A DNA stretch of 12,607 bases from JBBIOI01 sp037443425 (GTDB taxonomy: Bacteria; Desulfobacterota; BSN033; UBA1163), in NCBI GenBank assembly GCA_037443425.1, contig JBBIOI010000098.1, positions 1 to 12,607 on the forward strand, in the 5' to 3' direction. Within the stretch, counting starts at the first letter, position 1. Each line of letters begins with the position of its first letter. This document shows positions 4,549 to 12,486 of the stretch, piece by piece. Below the pieces are notes generated by a model, which saw only the letters and a program-made list of their open reading frames with translations, was not told the origin of the DNA and did no database searches. Position numbers and translations under genes: made by a program.

Positions 4549-5904
4549 ATGGAGCATAGAGTTATTTTATTCCTTGATAAGTTTAAAAACTTAGATATAA
4601 CCTCCAGCATCTTTTCAGGTAATGGTTTCAAATTATTCTGGGCAGAAAATGAAGAAAGGGGTTTAGATAAATTAAAAGAAGAAGGGTTTGATTTAATTTT
4701 AATAGACCCTAAATTTTCAAATGAAAGTGGATTCCAGATCTTAAAAAAGATAAAGACAAGGTTTAACCATTTACCAGTTATTATTATTGAAGAAGAGGGA
4801 AGCATTCAAAATGCAGTAGAGGCAATGCAAAAGGGTGCCTTTGACTATTTAATTAAATCTTATCCAGCTGAGGTTTTGAAACAAAGGATAGAGTTTGCAA
4901 TAAACAATTCAAAATATAATGAGGTTAAATCTGATAAGATCGAATCTTCATCCTCTCCCTGTATCATAACTCAGAATAAAAGGATGCTTGAAATTCTTAA
5001 TCTTTGTCAAAAGATTGCTTCAAGCAATGCCCCTGTTTTAATTCAAGGGGAGAGTGGAACAGGAAAAGAGCTCATAGCCCGTTATATCCATTTTTATGGA
5101 CCTCGACGTAAAGAACCATTTGTGGCTGTAAATTGTGCTGCCCTTCCAGAATCATTATTTGAGAGCGAACTTTTTGGGCATGAAAAAGGGGCCTTCACAG
5201 GGGCGCTGATGAGAAAACCTGGAAAGTTTGAATTAGCCGATCAGGGGACTATATTATTGGATGAAATAAGTGAGATGGGTCCTTATCTTCAGGCAAAACT
5301 ATTGAGGGTTTTGCAGGAGAATGAGATTGATAGAGTTGGAGGTAAGCAACCCATACCTATCAATGTAAGAGTTATTGCTACTACCAATAAGAATTTATTT
5401 GAATGCATTGAAAAAGGGACTTTTAGGGAAGACCTATTTTATCGGTTAAATGTTATCAGAATAGAAGTCCCTCCATTGAGGGAAAGAATAGAAGATATTG
5501 AACCATTAGTTCAGTACTTTTTAAAAAAATACTCCCAATTTTATGGAAAAACTTTCAATTCCATATCAAAAGAAGCAATAGAATGGTTAAGAAAGCAGAC
5601 TTGGCGAGGTAATATAAGAGAATTAAAGAACGTGATCGAACGTGCTGTTTTAACTTCATCAAGAAATGTCCTTGATTTAAAGGATATTCATTTGTTGACA
5701 GAAAATCCTTACAAAGAACTAAAGACTTCGGAATTAATTTCTTTAAATTTAAGGGAAATGGAAAAAAAGATGATCATAAAGGCATTAGAACAAACGAACT
5801 GGAATAGAACCTATGCAGCACGAATCTTGGGAATCAGCATCAGGACATTGAGGAATAAGCTAAGAGAGTATAAAGAAAATATGAATTTTGCTGATTCTGG
5901 ATAA
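4549..5904 (+). CDS. Sigma-54 activator, FlrC/FleR-like, with degenerate receiver
   Basis: A 451-residue NtrC-family activator. The AAA+ core is complete: Walker A GESGTGKE (167-174), the canonical GAFTGA loop (214-219), Walker B in GTILLDE (233-239) and LRER near the arginine finger region. The C-terminal Fis-type helix-turn-helix ends GISIRTLRNKLREYK, like FleR/FlrC. The receiver (1-120) keeps D10, D53 and K103. However, the second acidic residue is K11, the usual threonine is E81, and the MPxxDG loop after D53 is PKFSNESG, so phosphorylation control is probably lost or altered. No good ribosome site precedes ATG 4549; a TTG at 4534 would add five residues and is no better supported. It is transcribed from sigma-54 at the head of the flgB-fliJ genes, so it likely amplifies its own operon and activates later flagellar genes. 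Confidence 0.9.
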   Translation: MEHRVILFLDKFKNLDITSSIFSGNGFKLFWAENEERGLDKLKEEGFDLILIDPKFSNESGFQILKKIKTRFNHLPVIIIEEEGSIQNAVEAMQKGAFDYLIKSYPAEVLKQRIEFAINNSKYNEVKSDKIESSSSPCIITQNKRMLEILNLCQKIASSNAPVLIQGESGTGKELIARYIHFYGPRRKEPFVAVNCAALPESLFESELFGHEKGAFTGALMRKPGKFELADQGTILLDEISEMGPYLQAKLLRVLQENEIDRVGGKQPIPINVRVIATTNKNLFECIEKGTFREDLFYRLNVIRIEVPPLRERIEDIEPLVQYFLKKYSQFYGKTFNSISKEAIEWLRKQTWRGNIRELKNVIERAVLTSSRNVLDLKDIHLLTENPYKELKTSELISLNLREMEKKMIIKALEQTNWNRTYAARILGISIRTLRNKLREYKENMNFADSG

Positions 5905-5919
5905 AAAGGGAGGATTTGG

Positions 5920-6303
5920 ATGATGAATAATAAATTATTTGATCAGACTACAAATTTAATTCAAAAGGCCTTAGATATCCTCACAATTCGTCAAAAATTG
6001 ATTTCTAACAATATTTCTAATTCTGAATCACCAAATTATTTGGGTAAAGATATCCCTTTTCAAAAAGTCCTCTCCCGTTCGATTTCTGAATCATCTTCAG
6101 TACCTCTTAAAAAGACACATATCTACCACCTTGAGGCAGGAGATGAATTAGCCCTAACACCTCAACCTTTAGATAAAGGTGTTGATTTAGACAATGAGAT
6201 GGCTAAATTAGCAGAAAATCAATTGATCTTTCAATCTGCCATTCAAGCATTACTGAAAAAATTAGAGGCCTTAAGACTTGCTATACAGGAAGGAGGGAAG
6301 TAG
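5920..6303 (+). CDS. flgB: FlgB, flagellar proximal rod protein
   Basis: FlgB is an exported, axially assembled protein forming part of the proximal rod between the MS ring/FliE and the distal rod. The 127-residue product is slightly short for the family but complete. Its N-terminal helix holds the rod-protein signature in the form QKLISNNISNSESPNY, where most FlgB proteins read NiANanTPgY. The middle has the TH...HL segment, and the C terminus has GVDLDNEMAKLAENQL followed by the closing coiled helix. There is no cleavable signal, as expected for a type III substrate. A strong ribosome site, AAGGGAGG, ends at 5913. Tandem ATGs at 5920 and 5923 are both usable. It lies 15 bases after the activator gene, suggesting one transcript. 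Confidence 0.95.
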   Translation: MMNNKLFDQTTNLIQKALDILTIRQKLISNNISNSESPNYLGKDIPFQKVLSRSISESSSVPLKKTHIYHLEAGDELALTPQPLDKGVDLDNEMAKLAENQLIFQSAIQALLKKLEALRLAIQEGGK

Positions 6304-6307
6304 AGCA

Positions 6308-6811
6308 ATGAATCTATTTAATTCAATGGGAGTTAGTGCCAGTGGGCTTAGGGCAAATAGATTAGTGATCGATGCAGTTTCGTTAAATCTTGCTAATGTA
6401 CAAACTACAAGAACTGATGAAGGAGGTCCATATAGGAAAAGGAAGGTTATTTTCTCCTCACCTACACAGACCCAAAACTTTTTAGAAGTTCTAAACAAGC
6501 GCTTATATACTGCCACTACCTTACTTAGAACTCATCCTAACCATCTTCCAATTTTAACGTCGCAATATGGTGGAGGAGAAAGAGAGGATGCTGTAAAAGC
6601 AGAATTATTTGTAGGTCCTGAGGATTACCAATTGGTTTATGATCCAAACCATCCTGACTCAGATAGAATGGGCTATATTAAATTACCCAATATAAATGTA
6701 GTGGAAGAAATGGTTAATTTACTTAGGGCACTCCGAAGTTTTGAAGCAAATATAACTGCCTTTAATGCTGCTAAGGATATGGTTTTAAAGGCATTGGAGA
6801 TTGGCCGTTAA
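6308..6811 (+). CDS. flgC: FlgC, flagellar proximal rod protein
   Basis: FlgC pairs with FlgB in the proximal rod and is exported through the flagellar type III apparatus. The 167-residue product has the N-terminal rod motif SASGLRANRL...LNLANVQTTRT and the C-terminal YDPNHPDSDRMGYIKLPNINVVEEMVNL and ALRSFEANITAFNAAKDM helices. It is about 20-30 residues longer than common FlgC proteins of roughly 135-150. The extra sequence lies in the middle domain, about residues 57-90 (around NFLEVLNKRLYTATTLLRTH). ATG 6308 follows the AAGGAGG site at 6290-6296, which is embedded in the end of flgB; the gap to flgB is four bases. An in-frame TTG at 6278 lies upstream of that site and is rejected. Confidence 0.95.
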   Translation: MNLFNSMGVSASGLRANRLVIDAVSLNLANVQTTRTDEGGPYRKRKVIFSSPTQTQNFLEVLNKRLYTATTLLRTHPNHLPILTSQYGGGEREDAVKAELFVGPEDYQLVYDPNHPDSDRMGYIKLPNINVVEEMVNLLRALRSFEANITAFNAAKDMVLKALEIGR

Positions 6812-6828
6812 GAAGGGTGGAAAACATT

Positions 6829-7128
6829 ATGAAAGAATTTAATATTAATCCAATTGTTTTTGACCCTATCAGATTAAAGGGTGATATATCAGCAATCAAA
6901 AGCCATCCTTTAATTGATTTTAAAGAGGTTTTGAATCAATCGATTCGTGATCTTAACAATGAGCTCCTCAAGGCAGATCAGATGGTTCAGGAGATGATGT
7001 TAGGAAGGACGGATGTTCATCAGGCAATGATAGCTATTGAACAAGCCAATCTTTCTCTAAGGTTAATGATCCAGATAAGGAATAAAATTATTTCAGCCTA
7101 TGAAGAAATTATGAAAATGCAATTTTAG
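6829..7128 (+). CDS. fliE: FliE, MS ring-rod junction protein
   Basis: FliE connects FliF to the FlgB/FlgC rod and is among the first exported substrates. The 99-residue protein has the family's typical length and layout: a variable N terminus, then DFKEVLNQSIRDLNNELLKAD, then the conserved helix with GRTDVHQAMIAIEQANLSLRL and QIRNKIISAYEEIMKMQF at the end, closely matching the normal LvqvRNKlveAYqEImrMqv. ATG 6829 is preferred because the AAGGGTGG site (6813-6820) then has eight bases of spacing. A GTG at 6817 falls inside that site. The gene lies 17 bases after flgC. Confidence 0.95.
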   Translation: MKEFNINPIVFDPIRLKGDISAIKSHPLIDFKEVLNQSIRDLNNELLKADQMVQEMMLGRTDVHQAMIAIEQANLSLRLMIQIRNKIISAYEEIMKMQF

Positions 7129-7144
7129 ATAAAGAGTATTAAAA

Positions 7145-8716
7145 ATGGCAAAAAAATTTAGTGAGATTCTAATACAATCAATAGGCGATTTTTTAAATGG
7201 AAAGAACCTTTTTCTTCTCCTCATCCTCTTTCTATCAGTTATATTTATAGGGACACTTATCTTCTGGAATAGTCAACCTGATTTTCAAGTCCTGTACAGT
7301 AATCTTTCCCCTGAAGATGCTTCGGAGATTGGTAGTAGATTAAAGGAGAAGAAAATCCCATTTAAATTTACTCAGAGCGGAACTGCAATCATGATACCAA
7401 AAGAGCAAGTGTATGAAGTTAGGCTTAGCCTTGCTAGCGAAGGATTACCAAAAGGAGGAGGGGTAGGATTTGAAATATTTGATCGAACTAATCTGGGAAC
7501 CACTGATTTTGTACAAAAATTAAATTATTTAAGAGGGTTACAAGGGGAGTTGAGTAGAACCATCAAACAGATTAAAGAAATTGAACACGCCCGTGTCCAT
7601 ATAGCTATTCCAAAAGATTCATTATTCATAGAAGAGCAAAAGAAGCCTACTGCTTCTGTCTTTATTAGAACAAGAGCTGGGATGACTCTAACACATTCTC
7701 AAGTAGAAGGTATTGTCCATTTAGTATCCTGTGCGGTGGAGGGGTTGGAACCAGCTAACATTACAGTATTGGATAATACAGGAAAGATGCTTTATAAAAA
7801 ACAGGATCAAACTCCTATTGGCCAACTGACCTCAAGTCAATTAGAGTATCAAAGAAATATTGAGGAGGGATTAAAAAGAAAGGTACAGAGTATGCTTGAA
7901 GAAGTACTCGGACCCAACAAGGCGATTGCACGAGTGACAACAAGTATAGATTTTCAACAAGTAGATATCCTGGAGGAAACCTACGATCCGAAAACAATAC
8001 CTCGAAGTGAGCAGAGAACTATGGAAAAATCCTCCTCCAATAGTGGAAGTTTTGAAAAATCTTCCTTGTCAACAGATGGAAGATCTTCACCCTCATCAGG
8101 CTTTATCAATGACCGTCAAATTGAGGTTCGAAATTATGAGGTATCAAAGATTAACAAACGTATTAAAAATCCAGTTGGAGTCGTTAAGAAGATATCAGCT
8201 GCAGTGATTGTAGATGGAACTTATACAGAATCAACAGACCAAAAAGGAAATCGTGTAAAAAAATATGTTCCCAGGTCTCAAGAAGAAATGAAGGGTCTGG
8301 AAAATTTAGTTAAAAAAGCCATTGGATATGAGGAACAAAGGGGGGATCAAGTTGAAGTAATCAACATGCCATTTTATTCTTCCACCATTGAAGAAGATGT
8401 AAAGCCCGTTGAGGATTCATTAATAAATAAATATCTACCCATGATTTATAAACCTGTTATTAGCCTTATCCTTACACTCCTGCTTATCCTATTCGTGATA
8501 AAGCCTATTTTAAAGAATAGATCTATGATAAACAAGGGGGAAAAGGCAGAACTAACAGATATGACAGTAGCTACATCTCAAAAGATTTCAAACGAGGTCT
8601 TTCAAGAAAACAAACCAAATGCCTTAAATTTAAAAGAACAAACATTAAAGATTATCCATGAAGATCCTCAAAAGGCAGTTGGAATTTTAAAGACATGGCT
8701 TAATGAGAAGGAGTGA
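7145..8716 (+). CDS. fliF: FliF, flagellar MS-ring protein
   Basis: FliF assembles the MS ring in the inner membrane, the base for rod, export gate and rotor. The 523-residue protein has a cytoplasmic N terminus, a first membrane segment (about 21-41), a large periplasmic ring region and a second membrane segment (about 436-456). Recognisable family stretches are FQVLYSNLSPEDASEI, the KGGGVGFEIFD motif, YLRGLQGELSRTI and ARVHIAIPKDSLF. A serine-rich loop (about 293-320) is typical of the variable periplasmic insertion. The last 27 residues (EQTLKIIHEDPQKAVGIL and a final KTWLNEKE) form the FliG-binding tail. The ribosome site is weak (AAAGAG, 7131-7136). The stop is two bases before the fliG ATG. 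Length and order fit a normal gene. Confidence 0.97.
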   Translation: MAKKFSEILIQSIGDFLNGKNLFLLLILFLSVIFIGTLIFWNSQPDFQVLYSNLSPEDASEIGSRLKEKKIPFKFTQSGTAIMIPKEQVYEVRLSLASEGLPKGGGVGFEIFDRTNLGTTDFVQKLNYLRGLQGELSRTIKQIKEIEHARVHIAIPKDSLFIEEQKKPTASVFIRTRAGMTLTHSQVEGIVHLVSCAVEGLEPANITVLDNTGKMLYKKQDQTPIGQLTSSQLEYQRNIEEGLKRKVQSMLEEVLGPNKAIARVTTSIDFQQVDILEETYDPKTIPRSEQRTMEKSSSNSGSFEKSSLSTDGRSSPSSGFINDRQIEVRNYEVSKINKRIKNPVGVVKKISAAVIVDGTYTESTDQKGNRVKKYVPRSQEEMKGLENLVKKAIGYEEQRGDQVEVINMPFYSSTIEEDVKPVEDSLINKYLPMIYKPVISLILTLLLILFVIKPILKNRSMINKGEKAELTDMTVATSQKISNEVFQENKPNALNLKEQTLKIIHEDPQKAVGILKTWLNEKE

Positions 8717-8718
8717 AA

Positions 8719-9741
8719 ATGTCTATTCCGAATGAGCATCTAAATGGACCACAAAAGGCAGCAATTTTTCTCTATAGCATTGGGGAGGAAGTGGCCTCCA
8801 ATATAATAAAACAATTAGATGAGAAGGAGATCAAAAAATTAGGGGTTTCAATGGCAAAAATTAAATCTATTTCTCCAAGGATAATGGATACTGTTTTTTC
8901 AGAGTTTAAAGAACTTGCTACTGCGCCCATACCAATACAAATCGGCCATGAAGGAGGGAGCCAATTTATTGCAAAGATAATCACAAAAGCTGTCGAGAAG
9001 GAAAAGGCAAAGAATCTTATTGAAGAGATTAAAGAGGAAGAGAAATTAAACCTTTTCAATGAGATTAAAAGGCTTGATCCGAAGACTGTTGCCAATTTTC
9101 TGAGAAATGAGCATCCTCAAACAATTGCCCTTGTCCTTATTCATTTAGATCCATCTCAATCCGCAGAGATTATATCTGAACTCCCAGAGCGACTACAGGC
9201 AGATGTGGTTTATCGCATTATAGAACTTGATGATATACCACCCGGAATCGTTGAAGAGATTGATAAAGCCCTTAAGGCAGAATTTTCAACTTTAAAAGGT
9301 TATAGGGGGCAAAAAAGGGGTGGTATTCAGCTTGTAGCAGAAATTCTCAATCAAATGGATAGCCAAAGGGAAAGTGCTATTTTATCTGAGATTGAATCAA
9401 AGAAAGAGGGGATGTCTGATGAAATTAGAAAGTTGATGTTTGTATTCGAAGATCTGATCCAGATTGATGATAAGAGCTTAATGACAATTCTAAAGGAGAT
9501 TAACAATGAAACATTGATGGTTGCAATGAAGACGGCTTCTGAAGAGTTGAAAGAAAAGATCTTCAAAAATATGAGCGAAAGAGCTGCGCAGATGTTGAAA
9601 GAAGATTTGGAAGTTATGGGGCCTGTTCGTCTTAAGGATGTGGAAGCTGCCCAGCAGTCTATTTTGCAGATAGCTAAGAAACTCGAAAGTGAAGGTAAGA
9701 TAGTTCTTATGGCAAAAGGCAAGGAGGAGGTATTTGTCTAA
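8719..9741 (+). CDS. fliG: FliG, flagellar motor switch/rotor protein
   Basis: FliG sits on the MS ring, couples to FliM and carries the charged face on which the stators act. The 340-residue protein has an N-terminal FliF-binding domain, the middle-domain EHPQ motif (131-134) and a complete C-terminal domain. Aligning with E. coli FliG, the torque-helix charges K264, R281, D288, D289 and R297 correspond to K271, R288, E295, D296 and R304, a constant offset of seven, so all charges are kept. ATG 8719 has the AAGGAG site (8708-8713) five bases upstream; an in-frame GTG at 8713 overlaps that site and is rejected. It starts two bases after fliF and overlaps fliH by eight, implying coupled translation. 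Confidence 0.97.
   Translation: MSIPNEHLNGPQKAAIFLYSIGEEVASNIIKQLDEKEIKKLGVSMAKIKSISPRIMDTVFSEFKELATAPIPIQIGHEGGSQFIAKIITKAVEKEKAKNLIEEIKEEEKLNLFNEIKRLDPKTVANFLRNEHPQTIALVLIHLDPSQSAEIISELPERLQADVVYRIIELDDIPPGIVEEIDKALKAEFSTLKGYRGQKRGGIQLVAEILNQMDSQRESAILSEIESKKEGMSDEIRKLMFVFEDLIQIDDKSLMTILKEINNETLMVAMKTASEELKEKIFKNMSERAAQMLKEDLEVMGPVRLKDVEAAQQSILQIAKKLESEGKIVLMAKGKEEVFV
9721..9730 (+). promoter_or_regulatory. Strong ribosome site selecting the TTG start of fliH
   Basis: AAGGAGGAGG lies within the last codons of fliG and three bases before TTG 9734, with the first AGGAGG core seven bases away. No ATG or GTG in the fliH frame occurs near it, so this site makes the TTG start credible and couples fliH translation to fliG. 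Confidence 0.75.
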
Positions 9742-10417
9742 ATCATTTATATTAGATCCATATTATCAAAAAAGAGGTGCTAAATCTTTAAAAAATATAG
9801 AGTGGGAGGTTATCCCTTCAAAAGTCAGTTCAAATTATTTTAATAAAATCATAAAAGAGGTTGAAGATAGATTATTAAAGGAGGCGAAAGATAAGGCAAT
9901 TCATATCCAGAAAGAGGCATATGAAAAGGGGTTTGCACAGGGAGAGCGGGATGGTTTAGAATTTGGACGCAGGCGTTTTGACATACTTGTACAACAATTT
10001 AAAAATCTACTTGAGGAAATAAATAAGACAACAATATTTTTTTATAAGCAATACGAAGATGATCTTATCAACCTGATTTTAACCATTGTTAGAAAAATTC
10101 TTCGCTACGAACTTTCTTTAAATAAAAATGTAGTAGTTGAGACTCTGAGAGAAGCCCTGCAGTTTGTAGTTGATAAGCAGAAGATTATTGTTCATCTCAA
10201 TCCTGTGGATTTTCAATACCTTGTATCCCCAGCATTTGGAATGCCTTTTTTAAAAGATGAGATTAAAGGAGTGGAACTTTTAGAAGATTCAAATGTTACA
10301 CGGGGTGGATGCTTTATAGAAACCTCTTTTGGAGATATTGATGCCACTATAGAAGGTCAACTTAAAAAGATTGAAGAATTTCTTCATGAAAAATTCAAGA
10401 ATAACCATGATGAGTAG
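9734..10417 (+). CDS. fliH: FliH, flagellar export ATPase regulator/stator
   Basis: FliH binds the export ATPase FliI, inhibits it when free and anchors the complex at the C ring. The 227-residue protein begins at TTG with SKSFILDPYYQKR. A long charged helix follows (about 38-64), then the FliH hallmark GxxxG ladder at G66, G70, G74 and G78 (EKGFAQGERDGLEFG). The C-terminal domain (about 110-227) resembles the V/A-type ATPase E subunit, with LILTIVRKILRYEL, a VDKQKIIVHLNPVDF strand and DSNVTRGGCFIETSFGDIDATI. It overlaps fliG by eight bases and fliI by eleven. Size, order and motifs agree. Confidence 0.93.
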   Translation: MSKSFILDPYYQKRGAKSLKNIEWEVIPSKVSSNYFNKIIKEVEDRLLKEAKDKAIHIQKEAYEKGFAQGERDGLEFGRRRFDILVQQFKNLLEEINKTTIFFYKQYEDDLINLILTIVRKILRYELSLNKNVVVETLREALQFVVDKQKIIVHLNPVDFQYLVSPAFGMPFLKDEIKGVELLEDSNVTRGGCFIETSFGDIDATIEGQLKKIEEFLHEKFKNNHDE

Positions 10418-11729
10418 TTTTCAAGGATTCCTTCGTGAATCTATAAATCAAGTCGATCAAATTCAAACAATTCAGACTTATGGTAGAGTAATTCAAGTCG
10501 TGGGTCTTGTCATCGAAGGACGAGGGCCCCGTTCGGCTTTGGGGAATCTATGCCAAATTGAATTACAGGATGTCAAAAAAATCTTTGCTGAGGTTGTTGG
10601 GTTTAAAGAGAGTAAAATACTGTTAATGCCCCTTCAGGATATTAAAGGAATTAAACCAGGAGACAGAATTGTTTCTATAGGAACATCCTCACAAGTATGC
10701 GTTGGCCCCAAACTCCTTGGAAGAGTTTTAGATGCAAAAGGTGACCCTTTAGATCAGTTGGGAGATCTTAACTGTGAAGAGACCTATCCTATATATTCTG
10801 ATTCGCCTCATCCTTTGCTGAGAAAAAGGATCTCAGAACCAATTGATGTTGGTATAAAGGCAATAAATGCACTGATGACTATAGGGAAGGGACAGAGAAT
10901 AGCAATCTTTTCTGGATCGGGTGTGGGAAAAAGTACACTATTAGGAATGATTGCAAGAAATACTAATGCCTCTATAAATGTAATAGCATTAATTGGTGAG
11001 CGCGGAAGAGAGGTAAGGGAATTTATTGAAAAGGATCTTGGGGAGGAAGGTCTTAAAAGATCAGTTGTTGTTGTGGCAACTTCAGATCAACCTCCTCTTC
11101 TTCGAATGAGGGGAGCTTATATGGCTACAGCAATTGCTGAATACTTTAGAGATAAAGGGAATGATGTTCTGCTAATGATGGATTCTATTACTCGTTTTGC
11201 TATGGCTTCTCGCGAAGTTGGATTAGCAATAGGTGAGCCTCCTACATCTAAGGGATATACTCCAAGTGTGTTTACACAACTGCCTAAGTTACTGGAAAGA
11301 GTTGGAACGACACCAGGGCAGGGAAGTATTACAGGGATTTATAATGTATTGGTAGAGGCAGATGACAATAACGAACCAATTGCCGATGCCATTCGTTCAA
11401 TTGTTGATGGTCATATTGTTTTATCCCGTGATCTTGCAAATCAAAATCATTATCCTGCAATTGATATATTAGGAAGTGTCAGTCGAGTGATGATAGATAT
11501 TGTAAAGAGTGATCATTTAGCAGCTCGAGGAAGACTTGTTTCATTAGTCTCTACCTATAAAAGAGCAGAAGACCTTATTCAAATTGGTGCCTATAAGGAG
11601 GGAAGCAATCCTCAAATAGATGAGGCAATAAGGATGATGCCAAGGATTAATGAATTTCTTCGACAAGGTATTTACGAAAAAGTAAACTTAGAAGAAAGTA
11701 TAAATAAATTAAAATCAATCTTTAAATAG
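10407..11729 (+). CDS. fliI: FliI, flagellar type III export ATPase
   Basis: FliI is the F1-beta-like hexameric ATPase energising and ordering flagellar protein export, at the cytoplasmic face of the export gate. The 440-residue protein (ATG 10407) has an N-terminal barrel with RVIQVVGLVIEGRGP, Walker A SGSGVGKST (169-177), GERGREVREFIEKDLG, Walker B LLMMDSITRFAMASRE, and the GEPPTSKGYTPSVF segment characteristic of FliI/SctN. The lid and C-terminal helices include DAIRSIVDGHIVLSR and YKRAEDLIQIGAY. ATG 10407 and ATG 10410 are adjacent. In-frame TTG 10371 and ATG 10386 would extend into the fliH domain with no family match. It overlaps the end of fliH by eleven bases, so coupling is likely. 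Confidence 0.97.
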   Translation: MMSSFQGFLRESINQVDQIQTIQTYGRVIQVVGLVIEGRGPRSALGNLCQIELQDVKKIFAEVVGFKESKILLMPLQDIKGIKPGDRIVSIGTSSQVCVGPKLLGRVLDAKGDPLDQLGDLNCEETYPIYSDSPHPLLRKRISEPIDVGIKAINALMTIGKGQRIAIFSGSGVGKSTLLGMIARNTNASINVIALIGERGREVREFIEKDLGEEGLKRSVVVVATSDQPPLLRMRGAYMATAIAEYFRDKGNDVLLMMDSITRFAMASREVGLAIGEPPTSKGYTPSVFTQLPKLLERVGTTPGQGSITGIYNVLVEADDNNEPIADAIRSIVDGHIVLSRDLANQNHYPAIDILGSVSRVMIDIVKSDHLAARGRLVSLVSTYKRAEDLIQIGAYKEGSNPQIDEAIRMMPRINEFLRQGIYEKVNLEESINKLKSIFK

Positions 11730-11735
11730 AAAGTT

Positions 11736-12170
11736 ATGAAGTTTCGGTTTAATTTAGAAACAGTATTAAACTGGAAGAGAGGACTTGAGGAACAATCGAG
11801 AATTTTATTAGTTCGTAAAATAGAGGAATTGAAGAAACAAGAAGCGAGGATACAATCTCTGATAAGAAAAAGGATTGATAAATATAGAGAGTTTAAAGAG
11901 AGATTGCAAAAAGGGATGGATAGCAATGAGTATATTATCTTTCAGCAGTTCAGTGAACAGAGTTATGAGGATCTGTTAAAACTGATGAAATCTAAAAACC
12001 ATCAAGAGAATGAAGTCGATAAAGAAAGGAAAAATTTAACGGAGATTATTAAAGAAAGAAAGATACTGGAAAGATTGAAGGAAAAAAGGTTAAAGAGATT
12101 TATTTATCAAGAAGAGAAATATGAACAGAAATTGTTAGATGAATTTGTAATAAGGGAAAAATTCTCATAG
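11736..12170 (+). CDS. fliJ: FliJ, flagellar export coiled-coil protein
   Basis: FliJ is the gamma-like central stalk of the FliH-FliI export complex; it contacts FlhA and recycles chaperones. The 144-residue protein opens with KFRFNLETVLNWKRGLEEQ, the usual FliJ start (F-LE-VL--R---E), and the remainder is an almost uninterrupted lysine/glutamate-rich antiparallel coiled coil without glycine- or proline-rich breaks. It begins six bases after fliI with only a weak AGAAAG site, suggesting dependence on fliI translation. It is the last recognised flagellar gene. fliK, flgD or flgE, which often follow, are not present, and no clear terminator is seen after it. Confidence 0.92.
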   Translation: MKFRFNLETVLNWKRGLEEQSRILLVRKIEELKKQEARIQSLIRKRIDKYREFKERLQKGMDSNEYIIFQQFSEQSYEDLLKLMKSKNHQENEVDKERKNLTEIIKERKILERLKEKRLKRFIYQEEKYEQKLLDEFVIREKFS

Positions 12171-12291
12171 ATAATCTCTGAAATGTTCATAAATTTCCCA
12201 CCTTTTATTCTGTGATTGTGTCATAATTAGAAAAAGAGTAATGTAATTTTTCACTTGCTGTGCAAACTATTTTAGCCGCATCGTAAAAGCG

Positions 12292-12486
12292 GTGACGAAA
12301 TGCAATAATAAGAACACCTTAGTTACTGGGATCAGGTGCCGGAGGCGACCAAGGCGAAAACCGTGTCTAGGTGAGATTTTTGCTTTTATTGACGAAAGAC
12401 GGGCTTCTGATATAGTTTGGTTTTGCCCTATTTGCAAGGATAATGGTTTTATTTCAGGCTGGAAGGGCACGATCCGGGAATTGTAG
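12292..12486 (+). CDS. Small CxxC, zinc-ribbon-like protein of unknown function
   Basis: This is a 64-residue frame from GTG 12292. It contains an arginine-rich CRRRPRRKPC block (C16-X8-C25), then WFCPICKDNGFISGWKGT with C45-X2-C48, the arrangement of a small zinc ribbon. The segment resembles short conserved hypotheticals ending CPxCGDxGxISxWxGT, as I recall; no function is known to me. The start is uncertain: no good ribosome site, no in-frame ATG, and the frame stays open back to 12247, so it may be a fragment of a longer gene. GC is about 45% by hand count over 12301-12480, above the flagellar genes. The 121 bases before it and the 121 after it show no other supportable gene; the A/T-rich 3' flank has only a 15-codon frame at 12493. 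Confidence 0.5.
   Translation: MTKCNNKNTLVTGIRCRRRPRRKPCLGEIFAFIDERRASDIVWFCPICKDNGFISGWKGTIREL

Noticed and set aside
8772..9095. 107-codon reverse-strand frame
   Set aside because: It lies wholly inside fliG, is serine/phenylalanine-rich antisense of lysine/glutamate codons, and has no family features.
9351..9722. 123-codon reverse-strand frame
   Set aside because: Antisense shadow of the conserved FliG C-terminal domain, with no ribosome site or recognisable motif.
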